Assembly (NCBI GenBank): GCA_034440575.1
Contig: JAOTOL010001316.1
Span: 446,001-510,000 of the forward strand
DNA: 64,000 nucleotides
Reading direction: 5' to 3'
From: Imbricaverruca yamaguchii
Taxonomy: Eukaryota > Arthropoda > Thecostraca > Neoverrucidae
Shown here: piece by piece, positions 11,796-22,029 of the stretch
Layout: the number at the start of each line of letters is the position of its first letter
Numbering within the stretch: position 1 is the stretch's first letter
Notes under the pieces: generated by a model
Told to the model about the DNA's origin: nothing
Databases searched by the model: none
Seen by the model: the letters and a program-made list of their open reading frames with translations, nothing else
Program-made: the position numbers and the translations under genes

Positions 11796-12733
11796 GGTCG
11801 TTCTTGTAGGCTCGTAAATAGTCTAGGGTCTCGACCCGCGCGCCGCGACAACTCCAAGAGCAAAAATGAAATGTTCTCTGCACGATATATTGTGCAGAAG
11901 GTATAGCAAATATATGGTGACACTCGCAATGATGTTACAGGCCGACAGCCGACAGCGATTGATTTCAATTGTAAATTTGGAGGCCGAAATACAGTTCTTA
12001 ATTTACGCACGCCACCGACAGCGGCAGGTCCGCGCGGCTCGACAGTCAAGACAGGTGTATCAGCGGGGGTCTGGCCACCGCCCTGGCTCGACCACGACCG
12101 GAAGACAAGGCACACGTCATGGCTGCCGGGTGTCGTACCGTAAAACGCTGACTCGGTTCCGACGAGGGCCGGCGACCGCGTTGCCGGCGCCGGACTGAAA
12201 AGTACAGGCGCGACATATGCGGGGCATGGCAGGTCGGCTGACTTACGAGGTCACAGCATTACAGTTACGGCCCAGCATTACGGTACTATGCTAGTATACA
12301 CATTTCACGGCTCAAACAGTACATTTTTAGTAACCCTGTTACAACACAACACAGGTCGAAAGGTCGAAGTCAGTTTACAGATGAATTCTGAACTCCACTT
12401 AGACAAATCACGGCCGTTTACATTACACACGAATAAACAAACATTCATGATACAGCAACAAATTACAAACGGGTTCCTTTGATCAGCTAAAGGTCTTACG
12501 CGGCTTAGCCTAGGGGTCTTTAAGGGGTACCCATGGCCCTGGTCCATGTTAGTACACCTTATACTAATTACAATAATTTCACTTATAAGTCCGGAATCAC
12601 TATGCGCGCGCGCAATCACAGACAATGTTCACGTTGTCGGCGTCCTGCAAATTTTCAGTCTGGATCGGAGCGTTGGAACGTGGATGACCTTCCCACGCGT
12701 CCAGCGCTCGGTAGTGTCGTACTCGCGGTTGGG
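11796..12733. other. Unassigned stretch between LINE A and the Gypsy-like element
   Basis: No confident gene is visible. On the minus strand this is where the 3' UTR and LTR of the Gypsy-like element would be expected, but I could not find a matching second LTR copy, so the assignment stays open. Short GC-rich frames (11866-12198 and 11792-12115) show no domain. Confidence 0.4.
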
Positions 12734-13025
12734 TCACTGGTCCGGGTCGCTACCCGGCCAGCTGTGACGTCGCTCCATGTGACGTCGCAGGTGAGACCTC
12801 AGCTCACCCGCAGTGGCTTCCGGCTCGCCACCGGCTGAGTCATCGTTCAGGCCACCAGTCGCACCTGCAGAGGTGCCTGCGTTGTCAGCGGCGCCCCTCT
12901 GCGCCTCTGCGGTCATCGGGTCCTCAGCGGCGCTCGGCAGCGCCGTTCCGGTCGTCGAGTCACAGGGGCCGTCTGCCCCGTGGTTAGTGACGCGGCCGCA
13001 AGCGTCACACCAGTCACCATAATGA

Positions 13026-13328
13026 CTATGTGTGCGGCCTCTGACTGCGCGGTCCCGGCCGTCCCTTCGGCCCGTACCTTTCCATCGGTAAAGTCGCACC
13101 TGGGGCCGCCAGTCGAAGCAGAAGGTCGTCTGGGAAATAAGCAGCCTCCTCCCATGTCGCCTCTGATGGAGGGAATCCGTCCCACTCCACCAGGTACTCC
13201 ATGTCAATACTGCCTCGTCTGACGGCGAGCACGCGAGAGATATCAAGGTCCATGCCAGCGGCGGTGTTGGCGTGAGGTAGCGAGTTCCAGTCGGTGTCCT
13301 GTGGCAACTGGCGTGACAGGCTCGTCAC
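13026..13328 (-). CDS. Chromodomain-like frame
   Basis: Residues about 33-72 of this 100-codon frame read VLAVRRGSIDMEYLVEWDGF followed by PPSEATWEEAAYF. This is the pattern of a chromodomain (V-x-x-I/V-L ... YLVKWxGxxxxxxTWE), a methyl-lysine-reading fold. Chromoviral Gypsy elements carry such a domain at the integrase C-terminus to guide integration. Here it lies about 2 kb beyond the integrase core, after a repeat tail and a membrane-segment frame. It may be the end of the same element, a second chromovirus fragment, or a captured domain. The start Met is arbitrary. Confidence 0.65.
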   Translation of the reverse strand: MTSLSRQLPQDTDWNSLPHANTAAGMDLDISRVLAVRRGSIDMEYLVEWDGFPPSEATWEEAAYFPDDLLLRLAAPGATLPMERYGPKGRPGPRSQRPHT

Positions 13329-13663
13329 GCCCGATTGTCAGATCGTGTTGCCGCTGGCTCATGACCAGCGCGGATGACGATGTCTTCACCGAGCGGGAGG
13401 GGTTGGAGGGTTGAAGGTTGTGTTGTGGGACAGGTGGGAACAGAACTCTGTTTTCGTTTCAGAAGACAATACACGATAACACCTGTTGCGTCTACCAGCA
13501 TCAATACCACGAGAATGATCAAGGCCGAATGTCCTAACGCTGCATGGTAGCGAAGTCCATGTTTTGTCTGCAGTTGCCAACTGAGGCGAGAGACCGGAAT
13601 GTCGAGGTCGGGTAACATCAACAGGGTTGCCGTCTCGGGGCCGCTGTCGAGGCTAGGTAGCAT
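13325..13663 (-). CDS. Short frame with one membrane-spanning segment, downstream of pol
   Basis: This 112-codon frame lies after pol in the position where some Gypsy-group elements carry an envelope-like frame. It holds one hydrophobic run (ALIILVVLMLVDATGVIVYC) followed by a basic stop-transfer patch (LLKRKQ) and a short polar tail, the layout of a C-terminal membrane anchor. No signal peptide, cleavage site or other envelope feature is visible, and it is too short to be a complete envelope protein. It may be a remnant or a chance hydrophobic frame. Confidence 0.35.
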   Translation of the reverse strand: MLPSLDSGPETATLLMLPDLDIPVSRLSWQLQTKHGLRYHAALGHSALIILVVLMLVDATGVIVYCLLKRKQSSVPTCPTTQPSTLQPLPLGEDIVIRAGHEPAATRSDNRA

Positions 13664-14177
13664 CTAAATTTATCCTAAGTGATTTCAAGTTATCGGTCAG
13701 CTGGGATTGAATATGAGACACCGCGTGGCAAAAACAGAATTCTGTAAGTGGTTGTAAGTACAAGGAAGAGTAGGATAGGAATGATTTCGACCACCGACAT
13801 TCTATAAAATAAATGGCCTGTGTCACACTAAACATCAGGATAGGTGACGTCACAACGTCACATCAACATCATTATGCCCATAAGGGATTCCTTCATGTTG
13901 GTGCTACACGCATCACATTAATGGCACCGGCTATCATGCCTGAGGATGACGTACTCACGTCACCTGACGTGGCGTCACTGCGCCAACAATACAATTACAC
14001 AATCACTTGAGGCGACGCACAGGTACACTCAACAATTGAACATTTGAGCTTTCTACTTTCATTGACTGCAACATCATCATTTGTAATTTGAGCTGCTTCA
14101 TGATTTATTCATTTTGCTTCTCCACAAAGCTCGCAAAGGCGCTAGCTTTATTAGGCGTGACGTCAACACGGTCAACA

Positions 14178-15015
14178 TCAGCTTCGTAATCGGTGGAAGT
14201 AACAGTCATCGTGAATTTGAAGTTTGCACGGAGGACGATCATCATCAGATGATTCCACCAAAGGTCGCTTTTCCGCGACTGGCCTCACTGGGCTTTCAGT
14301 CGAATCCTGCAAGCGTTTTGCTAATTCTGAAAGCGAGATTTCATCTTCCGACTCGTTAATCGGCCGCTTCGAACGTTTTGCTAATTGCGACTGGGAATTT
14401 TCAGGGTCTGAATCACTGGACGTGGGCAGTGGTCGTTTTAGGCGTTCTGCTAACTCTGATAGGGGTAGATTGTCTTCGGAATCGCTCGAAGATGGGAGTG
14501 GTCTTTTATTTCGTTGAACTAATTTCGAAAGTGGGGCATCGTCGTCAGACTCAATAGTCAACGGCAACGGCCTTTTGTTCCTCTGAACTGGTTCAGACAA
14601 AGGAATGTGTCTCGGTATCACTTGATACCGGTGATGGGTCAGCTGCATCCGCTGGCCAGGTAAGAGGCGCTCTTTCCGGCAGGTCAGACTCGACCGTAGG
14701 TGGTTGCACTGAACCCCGCATGGACTCTGTGAACTCAGCGGTTTCATCATCCTTTGTTCTCGGCGAGCTGCATACGTCCATGGGACAATCCTCACAGGGA
14801 CTGTAATCAGGGCCGGCCTCGGGCCGTTTGGCTAACCTAGAAGGCTGCATTCGTTCAGGGACTGTACGGTCTAACTTTGACGCTTTCTCTAGATACTTCT
14901 GGTTCACTGGCTCGTCGGAATCCTTGGTGGTTTCCCAGGCTGTGTTCGGGTCCGCTGGTCGTAGTTTCTGGGCATGTACCAGTCGGGTCTTACCGGCGAT
15001 CTGATTCCTAATCAC
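14178..15015 (-). pseudogene. Pol C-terminal tail with ~25-residue acidic/KRP repeats
   Basis: Two overlapping frames (15015-14593 and 14795-14178) follow the integrase C-terminal signature RNQIAGKTRLVHAQKLRPAD. The second carries about five imperfect repeats of the form KRPLPxSSDSEDxxPLSELA (for example at 14600-14500 and 14500-14400). Each pairs a basic KRP patch with a Ser/Asp/Glu patch. The basic patches could act as nuclear-localisation or chromatin-binding signals; that is inference. I do not recognise this repeat array from standard Gypsy proteins. Confidence 0.6.
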
Positions 15016-15099
15016 ATAATTTACTGGGCTAGTCTGGTTGATAATCTGAAAGTAGGGCTTTCAGGCAGCGATAATTTTGGCGACGCGCCAGGTTGTACG

Positions 15100-18000
15100 G
15101 TTGTGTCAAAAATATACGGAATCCCCAATTTTGAAGTTTCGCGGTTTGGCTTTCCGGTCAGCGTACTCTCGGTTCCTCTCATGGCTCTCAACGATGTGGG
15201 TTTTCACGTGGTTGTAAGCTTCATGCAAATTGTTCAGCATTTTTGGGACATAGTCCTGCCCATAATATTTTACTTTTGCCTGGAGCAAATTGTCCAAAGG
15301 GAGAACGGGGTCTCTGCCATACAGTGTTTAGAAAGGCGAAATGGTTCCAGAGCTTCCAATGTTTGCAGTCCGATAAGCGGCAAGAGTGGCGGGAATTTTT
15401 GTGTCCTAATCACGTTAATTTTTGTTGATTGTTTTTGCAAATATGTCGTTTTGGCACCGGTGATAACGTTCGCAACTGCTGTTAGATTGCGGCCTATACG
15501 CGCTAGTTGTGATATGGCGAATGTTTAGGCACGTTTCCAATTCATGGACAACTGGATTTCTGAATTCGGATCCTAAGTCAGAGAGGATGACTCGTGGATG
15601 AGTGGCGTGGAATGATTTCTTCCATAAGGACTTTTTTTTGCGACGGTGTGACCGTCCTTTCCTGCTGTGCAAAAACTTTCAGACCACGAGGAAAACAAGT
15701 CGATAATCGTTATGACGTATCGGTTACCTTTTTGAGTTTCTGGATACGGTCCACAAGTGTCAATAGCAATAATTTCGAAGGGATAGTGAGGTACTGGCAT
15801 CTCCTGCATCGGGGCGGGTGCTGCCTTGGCCCTGCGTCTTGTGCAAGGCACGCAAGCCTTGAGGTAGGTCACTCTCCACATTCCATTCCAGTAATATCTA
15901 AATTTAAGCTTTTCGTATGTTTTCGCGAGTCCCATGTGCCCTGCAAAGAAACCTTCGTGCATCTCCTTCAATACTTCTTGTCTCAGACATTTAGGCACGC
16001 ATAGTGGTAAGCCTGGAAATGGTCCACAGCGAGGTCCGTCGCTGTCTGTAGATGAGTTTGTCCAACTCCATATAATGCAAAACGATGTCTCGATAATCTG
16101 CGTGATTTTTGTAATTCCTGATTTTCGAATGTTTGCTAGGCCCTCATCAGCCTTTTGAAGCTCCTCTATGTTTTCCCATTTTACTAGTATTGAATTTCAC
16201 TTCTTGGCTAATCTCTTCCTCTGGTTTTGTGAACTCGGTTTGGCGGAGATCGCCCATGGAAACATGGTCTGAATGATGACATTCACAGCTTGATCGGATT
16301 CCTGCATTCTACTGAGATGCTCTGCGACGACATTTTTTGTTCCTTTGATGTATACTACTTCACAATTGTGCTCTGAAAGCATGATCGCCCACCTCTGAAC
16401 CATCGGGTTCTTCATTTCTGACAGGTTCAGGAAGGTCAGCGGACGGTGATCAGTCAAAATGGTGAATTTCGATCCTAACAAATATTGGCTTAATTTCGAT
16501 ACGCTCCAGACTGTCGCGTACCCTTCTTGGAGTATTGTTGCCCATTTACGTTGGGTTTCGTTCAACTGTTCCGACAGGTACTGTATTACTCGTTCGTTTC
16601 CTTCATATCCCTGTACTAAAACTGCTCCAACAGCTGCCTGTGAGGCGTCCGTATATAATTTGTAGTCTTTCGTGATGTCAGGGTACGCCAGTACTGGTGC
16701 TTAAGCTAATTTGTGTCTCAGTGTTTCGAAAGCATGTTCACACTCGTCGGTCCAATCAAATTTCGCATGTTTCTTCGTGATGTTTATAAGGGGCGTAGAA
16801 ATTTGGCTGAAACTTGGAGTGAGGCGTCGGTAGTATGAACACATACCGATAAATGAGCGGACTCCTTCGACGTTAATCGGGCTGCCATATGCTGAATAGC
16901 TTCAGCCTTCTCAGGGTTTGGCTCGATGCTAGAAGCGGACACTACATGTCCCAGGTACTGCACTTTTTCTTTCAAGAAATCACATTTCGAAAGTTTCAGT
17001 TTCAGCCTCGCTTTGCGTAGACGGCCAAAAACTTCTTCGAGATGAGCCAAACGTTCGTCAAACGTTTTTGAGTATACTATGCTGTCATCGATGTAGGCAG
17101 TTGCAAACTGATTTTGAATTCTAGACAACACCTTATTCATTAACACGCGCCCTGGAGGGGGGGGGGGCGAAATCCGCCCACCCCTCCGGTTTTTCGTAGA
17201 TAACTCAAGATTTTACCGGCCGATGTACGCTATTGTTTGTGTACCTGCCAATAAATGTCCGGCGCGTTGCTTAAGGTAATAAAAGTAAAAATCGATCGAA
17301 CATTTTTCGAGTTGGGGGTCGCTAAAGTCAAAAACAAATTCAGCGCCAGACCACAAATATCGGAGCTGGTGCACTTCCCGTATATTAGGAAAAAGGAGGT
17401 GTTCTTGGCCAAACTAGCGACTTGTTTGATGTACATTCCCATGCTACATTGTTTCAAAGTCATGTCAAGTCACTGAGGTCAAGTCAGGTCAAGTTCATGA
17501 CAGGCTAACACACGCCCTGGAGGGGATGGCAAAATCCGCCAACCCTTCCGATTTTTCGTACATAACTCCATATTGTATCGGCTGATATACGCCAAGTTTT
17601 TGCGTACCTGCTTAGAAATGACAGGCGCATTGTTTAAAGCAAGAGAAATGAAAATCCTCCGAAAAGTGTTAAAGTTAGGGGCCGTTAAAGTAAAAGCAAT
17701 TCGCAGCACCAGACCACAAAAATCGGCGCTGATGCGCTTCCCGTCTATTGGCAAAAGGGAAGTGTTCTTGACAACACTAGCGACTTGTTTGATGCATATT
17801 GTTATGCTATATAATTTAAAGGTCATGCTAGGTCGCCGAGGCCAAGTCAGGTCAAGTTCATGACAGGCTACTGGAATCAAACCTGGTGAACTGTGTTATA
17901 AATGCAAATCACTGTCATGCGATTGATGCTACTTTACATGTTGCTCCCTGCACATCCCGAAATCTACTGTTTGTCATTGTGTGCATAAGCGTTTCCATAC

Positions 18001-19320
18001 TTTATTCATGTATTTCACTCCTTTATTTGCGAAGTCGATTGTGCCGAGCCGCCCAACGGAGCAGTCGGGTTGGGAGCCCGGTTCCGGTAACTTGAGTAGG
18101 CAATGACCTAATAAAGTGCTCCTATATAGGTGACCTGATCTGACAGATCAGGTCTGACATCTGTATTGCATCATTAGTAATGTCCAAAGCATCATTAGTG
18201 CCAATGTTGGAGCATTTAAACACAATCATAGCGATCCATAACAATGACAAGTAAAGCCACGCAGAACCGGGAATTTTTGCTATTTTGACCTCATTTGACC
18301 TTGAAGATATTGACATAAGGTCACAAACTTTGCACACAATGGCGTTCACTTTCGTGCCCATCCACCCTGCGAATTTCGTTGCACTAGCCTTCATAGGAGC
18401 AGAGATCTTAGGGGGGCGGAATCCGCCCCCACCCCCTCCAGTGCGCGTTATTTTCAGAGGCCCTCCAGGGCGCGTGTTAATTCCATGGACTTAGATGGGG
18501 CGTTACAGATGCCAAACGGCATTTTGCGAAAGTTCTACAGGCCTAGAAAACACGTGAATGCTGTTTTGGTGATGCTTTCCTCTGACATCGGAATTTGCCT
18601 TCAAATCCAAAGACGAAAGAAACTTCGCACCTCCCAAAGAGGCAAGGATGTCCTCAATGAGGGGGTGTGGGTAGCTGTTTTTCTTGGTCACTTTGTTTAA
18701 CTTTCTGAAGTCTATTGCTTCGATCTTTTTTGCGAACAATTACTATCGGAGCCGCCCAGGGCCTGTCTGATTCTTCAATGATTCCGGCTTCTAGCATTTC
18801 TTTGATTTGTTCTTCAACATATTTTCCCTGAGAGAATGGCGTTTTGTAAGGAGCTTGTCGGATCGGTGGGTTATCTCCAATGTCAATGTCCATTTTGAGC
18901 AGGTCTACGTCAGTTGCGGAAAATAAGTCAGTGTTAGCTCGTAACGGCTGTTCCAGTCTGTCCTTGTCGGTGCCAGTCAGGTGAGTCAGTTTAGCTTGCT
19001 CGAGTGGGTCAGAGAGTGGGTGCAACGTGAAGTCTCTCGTGGTGGTATTCACAATTCGTATCGGTAGGCGTTTATGTCGGTCTGGTTTGGCTACCACTTC
19101 GGCTATGAACAAGCCGGGTTCCTCAGAAATGAGTGGGATGTTGCCCGGTGACCGCACAACAAGTTTGTTCCACTAATTGTACTCTGTTCACAGCTGCCGG
19201 ACACTCCACGACCGTGTTGGCCGGGATATGTATGCGTCCTTTGATTCGGACTAGTGGGCTCGCCTGCTCACTGGTCTGTGTCTGCGGTCTTAGTGGTACC
19301 ATGTTGCCTTCAATGCACAA
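15100..19320 (-). pseudogene. Gypsy-like pol (RT, RNase H, integrase), disrupted
   Basis: RT copies RNA into cDNA, RNase H removes the RNA strand and integrase inserts the product. Visible parts from the 5' side are the pre-RT linker (19157-18654), the RT fingers/palm with DFRKLNKVTKKNSYPHPLIE (18739-18503), the transposon insertion, and the RT catalytic box YIDD with KCDFLKEKVQYLGH (17146-16784). RNase H follows with TILTDHRPLTFL (16565-16197), then integrase with an HHCC finger (H-x-H ... CVPC) and first catalytic D (IDTCGPYPETQKGNRYV) at 15998-15573. The second D (SDLGSEF) and an E-containing stretch (NSSCERYHR) are in 15672-15415, and an integrase C-terminal piece (15297-15106) ends the region. 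Separate frames and stops show it is inactive. Confidence 0.85.
17140..18480. mobile_element. TTAA-flanked DNA transposon (piggyBac-like, non-autonomous), copy 1
   Basis: TTAA stands at 17140-17143 and 18477-18480. The 1333-bp element between them has inverted ends CACGCGCCCTGGAGG / CCTCCAGGGCGCGTG. TTAA duplication is the hallmark of piggyBac-type transposases, but no transposase frame is present. Inside are two tandem ~365-bp units (17144-17507 and 17508-17872), each beginning with a terminus-like CGCCCTGGAGG, then a unique part with an 11-bp-arm hairpin (18129-18151). It interrupts the Gypsy-like RT, whose two halves abut at the TTAA. Copy 2 is at 49761-51108 in opposite orientation. Confidence 0.88.
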
Positions 19321-20009
19321 AGCCTTTTCTCAAAGTCCAATTTCCCCCCGATGTGTCACCACCTCTCACCTTGGTGGGGGAGGGGGGATTGAGTTCCCCA
19401 ATGACCCGGCGACCATCATACCGGCGAGGGGTGAGACCAGGAGTTCCTCACATGTCCTTCTGTCCATATGCTTCCATTCCAATGCCTATCTCATCTCAAC
19501 ATCCATGTCCTTCATCTGGCCCTGCAACACCAACTATCCATACTATGAGCAGGCAGGGCAACTTCCCCGGTCCTGCCCACCAGCTAAGTTTTATCGAGGT
19601 AGTCGCGCCCCCTCGGCCCGCCCCCCGGGGTTGACGGAGTCCTGGAGGCTGAGGTCCCCCGTCGCATGGTGTCACTTGTGATGGGGGACCAGCACGCCTC
19701 TTTGGTCCTGATATCCCGGAGGGGCGGGCGGGTCCGTGGGGCTCACACGGGTCAAGCGACTGGTCGCCTCGGTCTGGGGGCCTGGGTCTCGGCCTGGTGC
19801 CTGCCGGACCGGCCGGCTGGGGTCAAGGGATGGGCGGCACTGGATCCCGGTCGGGGTGGTGAGTATCTCTCTCCCGGCCGGGTGATAGCGTCGCCTGCCC
19901 CGTATAGCTCCTCGGGCGCCTGGCGACCTCCCGTCCGCGGGACCCAGGCGTCCCCACGGTAGGGCCCCTTTGCGGTGGGGCGTCCGAGGGGCAGAACACA
20001 TCACACTAC

Positions 20010-22025
20010 ATGGCATCCTCAAACATAAACAACTCACCTGCCCCCTCTAGTAGGGGATAGACAAGCAGACAAATCAGACATCCAGCCGTGACACGTATAG
20101 GGACCGGCCTCTTGGCTTGTTCTCCCGCTCCTCGTATCCTCGTAATGAGGTCATCGGAAGAGGAAAGAAATCTTTCCCGGCTTACACCGTTTCAGAGCAA
20201 GGAAGCTTGGGACATGTTGGGACAGGGTTAAAATATTGGTTTTTCATTAGGTGTGAGATGTCGAAATGAGTATAGCAGGATGTTGAAATATGACATTCAA
20301 TTAGTGTAATTTAAAATTTTCTGATGCCTTTCAGACTAAAATTTGAGTTGATGGTGTAGGTGATTATGACTGGACCTTTATCATTTGTTTTAAGATCCAT
20401 AATTTAAGAAAAGATGTATTCAGGATGAGGAGAATAATAACTATGATGAACTGGTATTGTATCCCATATCACATAGGTCATCCCTTTACCAGAATTGCAT
20501 TGGAAAATGTTTGTGTAACACCATTCCATATTGAGGGCATGCGCATGCTCTTTATAAACAGGATACTGTTACAAAGGAGACATAAATACTTCATATCAAT
20601 GAGCAGGATGCTGATGCTTCTTGAAGAAGGATGTCGATTGAGTGTTCAGAAAGTGGAATAATTTATCACTGAGCAACTTTGATAAGCCTGAATATTGTAT
20701 TCAATGCAGGGCTTCATCGCTTGCTGAATAATGACTTAAGGAGTGCTGGATGATACCGGGTTTCAGGATACTGGGTAGACTATCTGAATCAGAAGAGGGT
20801 CTGCGATACGGTTTTAGGAAATTTCCTGATCAGAGGTCATTGGTTCACCCCAACTATGGCATATTTGGATTGTTGAAGGCCATCAGGATGTCTTCAGTTG
20901 AGTTCATCTTGGTTTCATAATCAGCAGCTAGCAAGCAAGGATGCCACAAAAGCCATAGACAGGGAGGTCGATTTAACTTTCATTAGGTGGTATTTTCCAC
21001 CCATTTTCTTCAAAAATTTCACACTGTGTTGGGAGCGGTGCTCAGGTGCGAGAAACTTAGGGATGGTGGAATAGAAGTAGAGTTTAAGAATACCGATGGT
21101 GCAAGAAGGGCGATGGGTGCAACCGAACTGACTTACAGTGTACGACATGAGACCAGCAGACGAATAGTACATGTAGCCATCGAAGTTCGACCTCACCATA
21201 CTAAAAACTACTCTAGTGTAATCAATTGTTACGATTTGAGAGACAAATCGTGAGATGTGGGTCGGCGGACCATGCGGGAGAAAAATGTGAGGCTGAGCGG
21301 GATAAAAATGTGAGGCCGAATGCCCAAAATGCTCAAACTGTGGCCCCAATCAGAAACCCCACGTGGCCTACGATCGCTCATGCCCCATCTTCTTGAGGGA
21401 GAAAGATAGTTAACAAAATGTACAAGCAAGATCACATTTTGGGAGGCCCGTGAACTATATGAAAGAGCCCACCCAAAAATATCTTACGCAGCAGCAGCAA
21501 AATCGAACCCTGCAATAGCAAAACACACCCAGAGGAACCTCTGATTGGCTTCCAACATACACAACCCAACATCTCCCAGCTAATCGCTCAACTCACTGCA
21601 CTTCTCCGATCTTTTGGTGTGCCCCCTGCGTCGCCTGCTCAACACGTCACCGTAGCGGCGGAAGCTCCACCTGCCACAAATGGACGCGGTGTCTGTTCAC
21701 CAGTTTCGTCTCCCAGACCAACGTCAAATGGGGGAGAATGGACCCTGGTTCAACGCTCCAAGAGGCCTACTCGGCCCTCTCCGCCCAATCATAGCCCATC
21801 TCCCTCTACCACATCCCTCTATCAATCCATACCCGCCGCCGTCACCACCCCTAAACCTGCCCAACCCATTCCTACACCCTCCCGAACCACCCCAACTCCC
21901 CCTCCCCCACCAACCATCTCCGAAGAGAAGGGCGTGGCCCCCGGTCGGGTGCCGGTAGTAGCACCCTCAACGACCCGATTACTCCTACCGATTGAGGTCC
22001 GCCCAGGGGCCCCGGACATGGGGGC
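20010..22025 (+). pseudogene. LINE copy B ORF1, interrupted and internally deleted
   Basis: The ATGGCA start (20010) is intact. The N-terminal region is split by the insertion at 20223-21026 and resumes with RCEKLRDGGIEVEF (21047 onward). After INCYDLRDKS (to 21252) most of the zinc-knuckle block is missing, leaving CSNCGPNQKPHVAYDRSC-like residues around 21330-21390. The Pro-rich tail contains GEWTLVQRSKRPTRPSPPN (21735-21790). The tail frame runs without a stop into the start of ORF2 (LQWNCSG), so ORF1 and ORF2 are fused in frame here, apparently by deletion. Confidence 0.75.
20215..21034. mobile_element. hAT-like non-autonomous transposon with 8-bp TSD
   Basis: TGTTGGGA is duplicated exactly at 20215-20222 and 21027-21034. 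The 804-bp insert begins CAGGGTTAAAATATT and ends, read from the other strand, CAGTGTGAAATTTTT. Imperfect inverted ends starting CAG plus an 8-bp duplication are typical of hAT elements. Removing the insert and one duplication gives the sequence seen at the same place in LINE copy C. No transposase is visible; a frame at 20425-20661 has no recognised domain. Confidence 0.88.
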
Positions 22026-22029
22026 TTCA

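Larger units (their letters stand above)
12734..19330 (-). mobile_element. Gypsy-like LTR retrotransposon, 5'-truncated, LTRs not found
   Basis: On the minus strand from 19320 downward the order is pre-RT linker, RT, RNase H, integrase, a repetitive C-terminal tail, a membrane-segment frame and a chromodomain-like frame. RT-RNH-INT order places it in Ty3/Gypsy. Gag and protease are absent: the element stops about 15 bases before the LINE copy B 5' UTR. A TTAA-flanked transposon interrupts RT at 17144-18476. Coding is broken in several places. No LTR, primer-binding site or polypurine tract was identified, so both outer ends are uncertain. Confidence 0.8.

Noticed and set aside
13325..13663. 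A complete envelope gene
   Set aside because: Only a single membrane-anchor-like segment is visible. Length and missing signal and cleavage features do not support an envelope gene call.
17573..17863. Similar short frames (LATCLMHIVMLYNLKVMLG) in each TTAA transposon unit
   Set aside because: They follow from the DNA repeat itself. Residue changes are at least as frequent as silent ones by eye, and there is no known domain.
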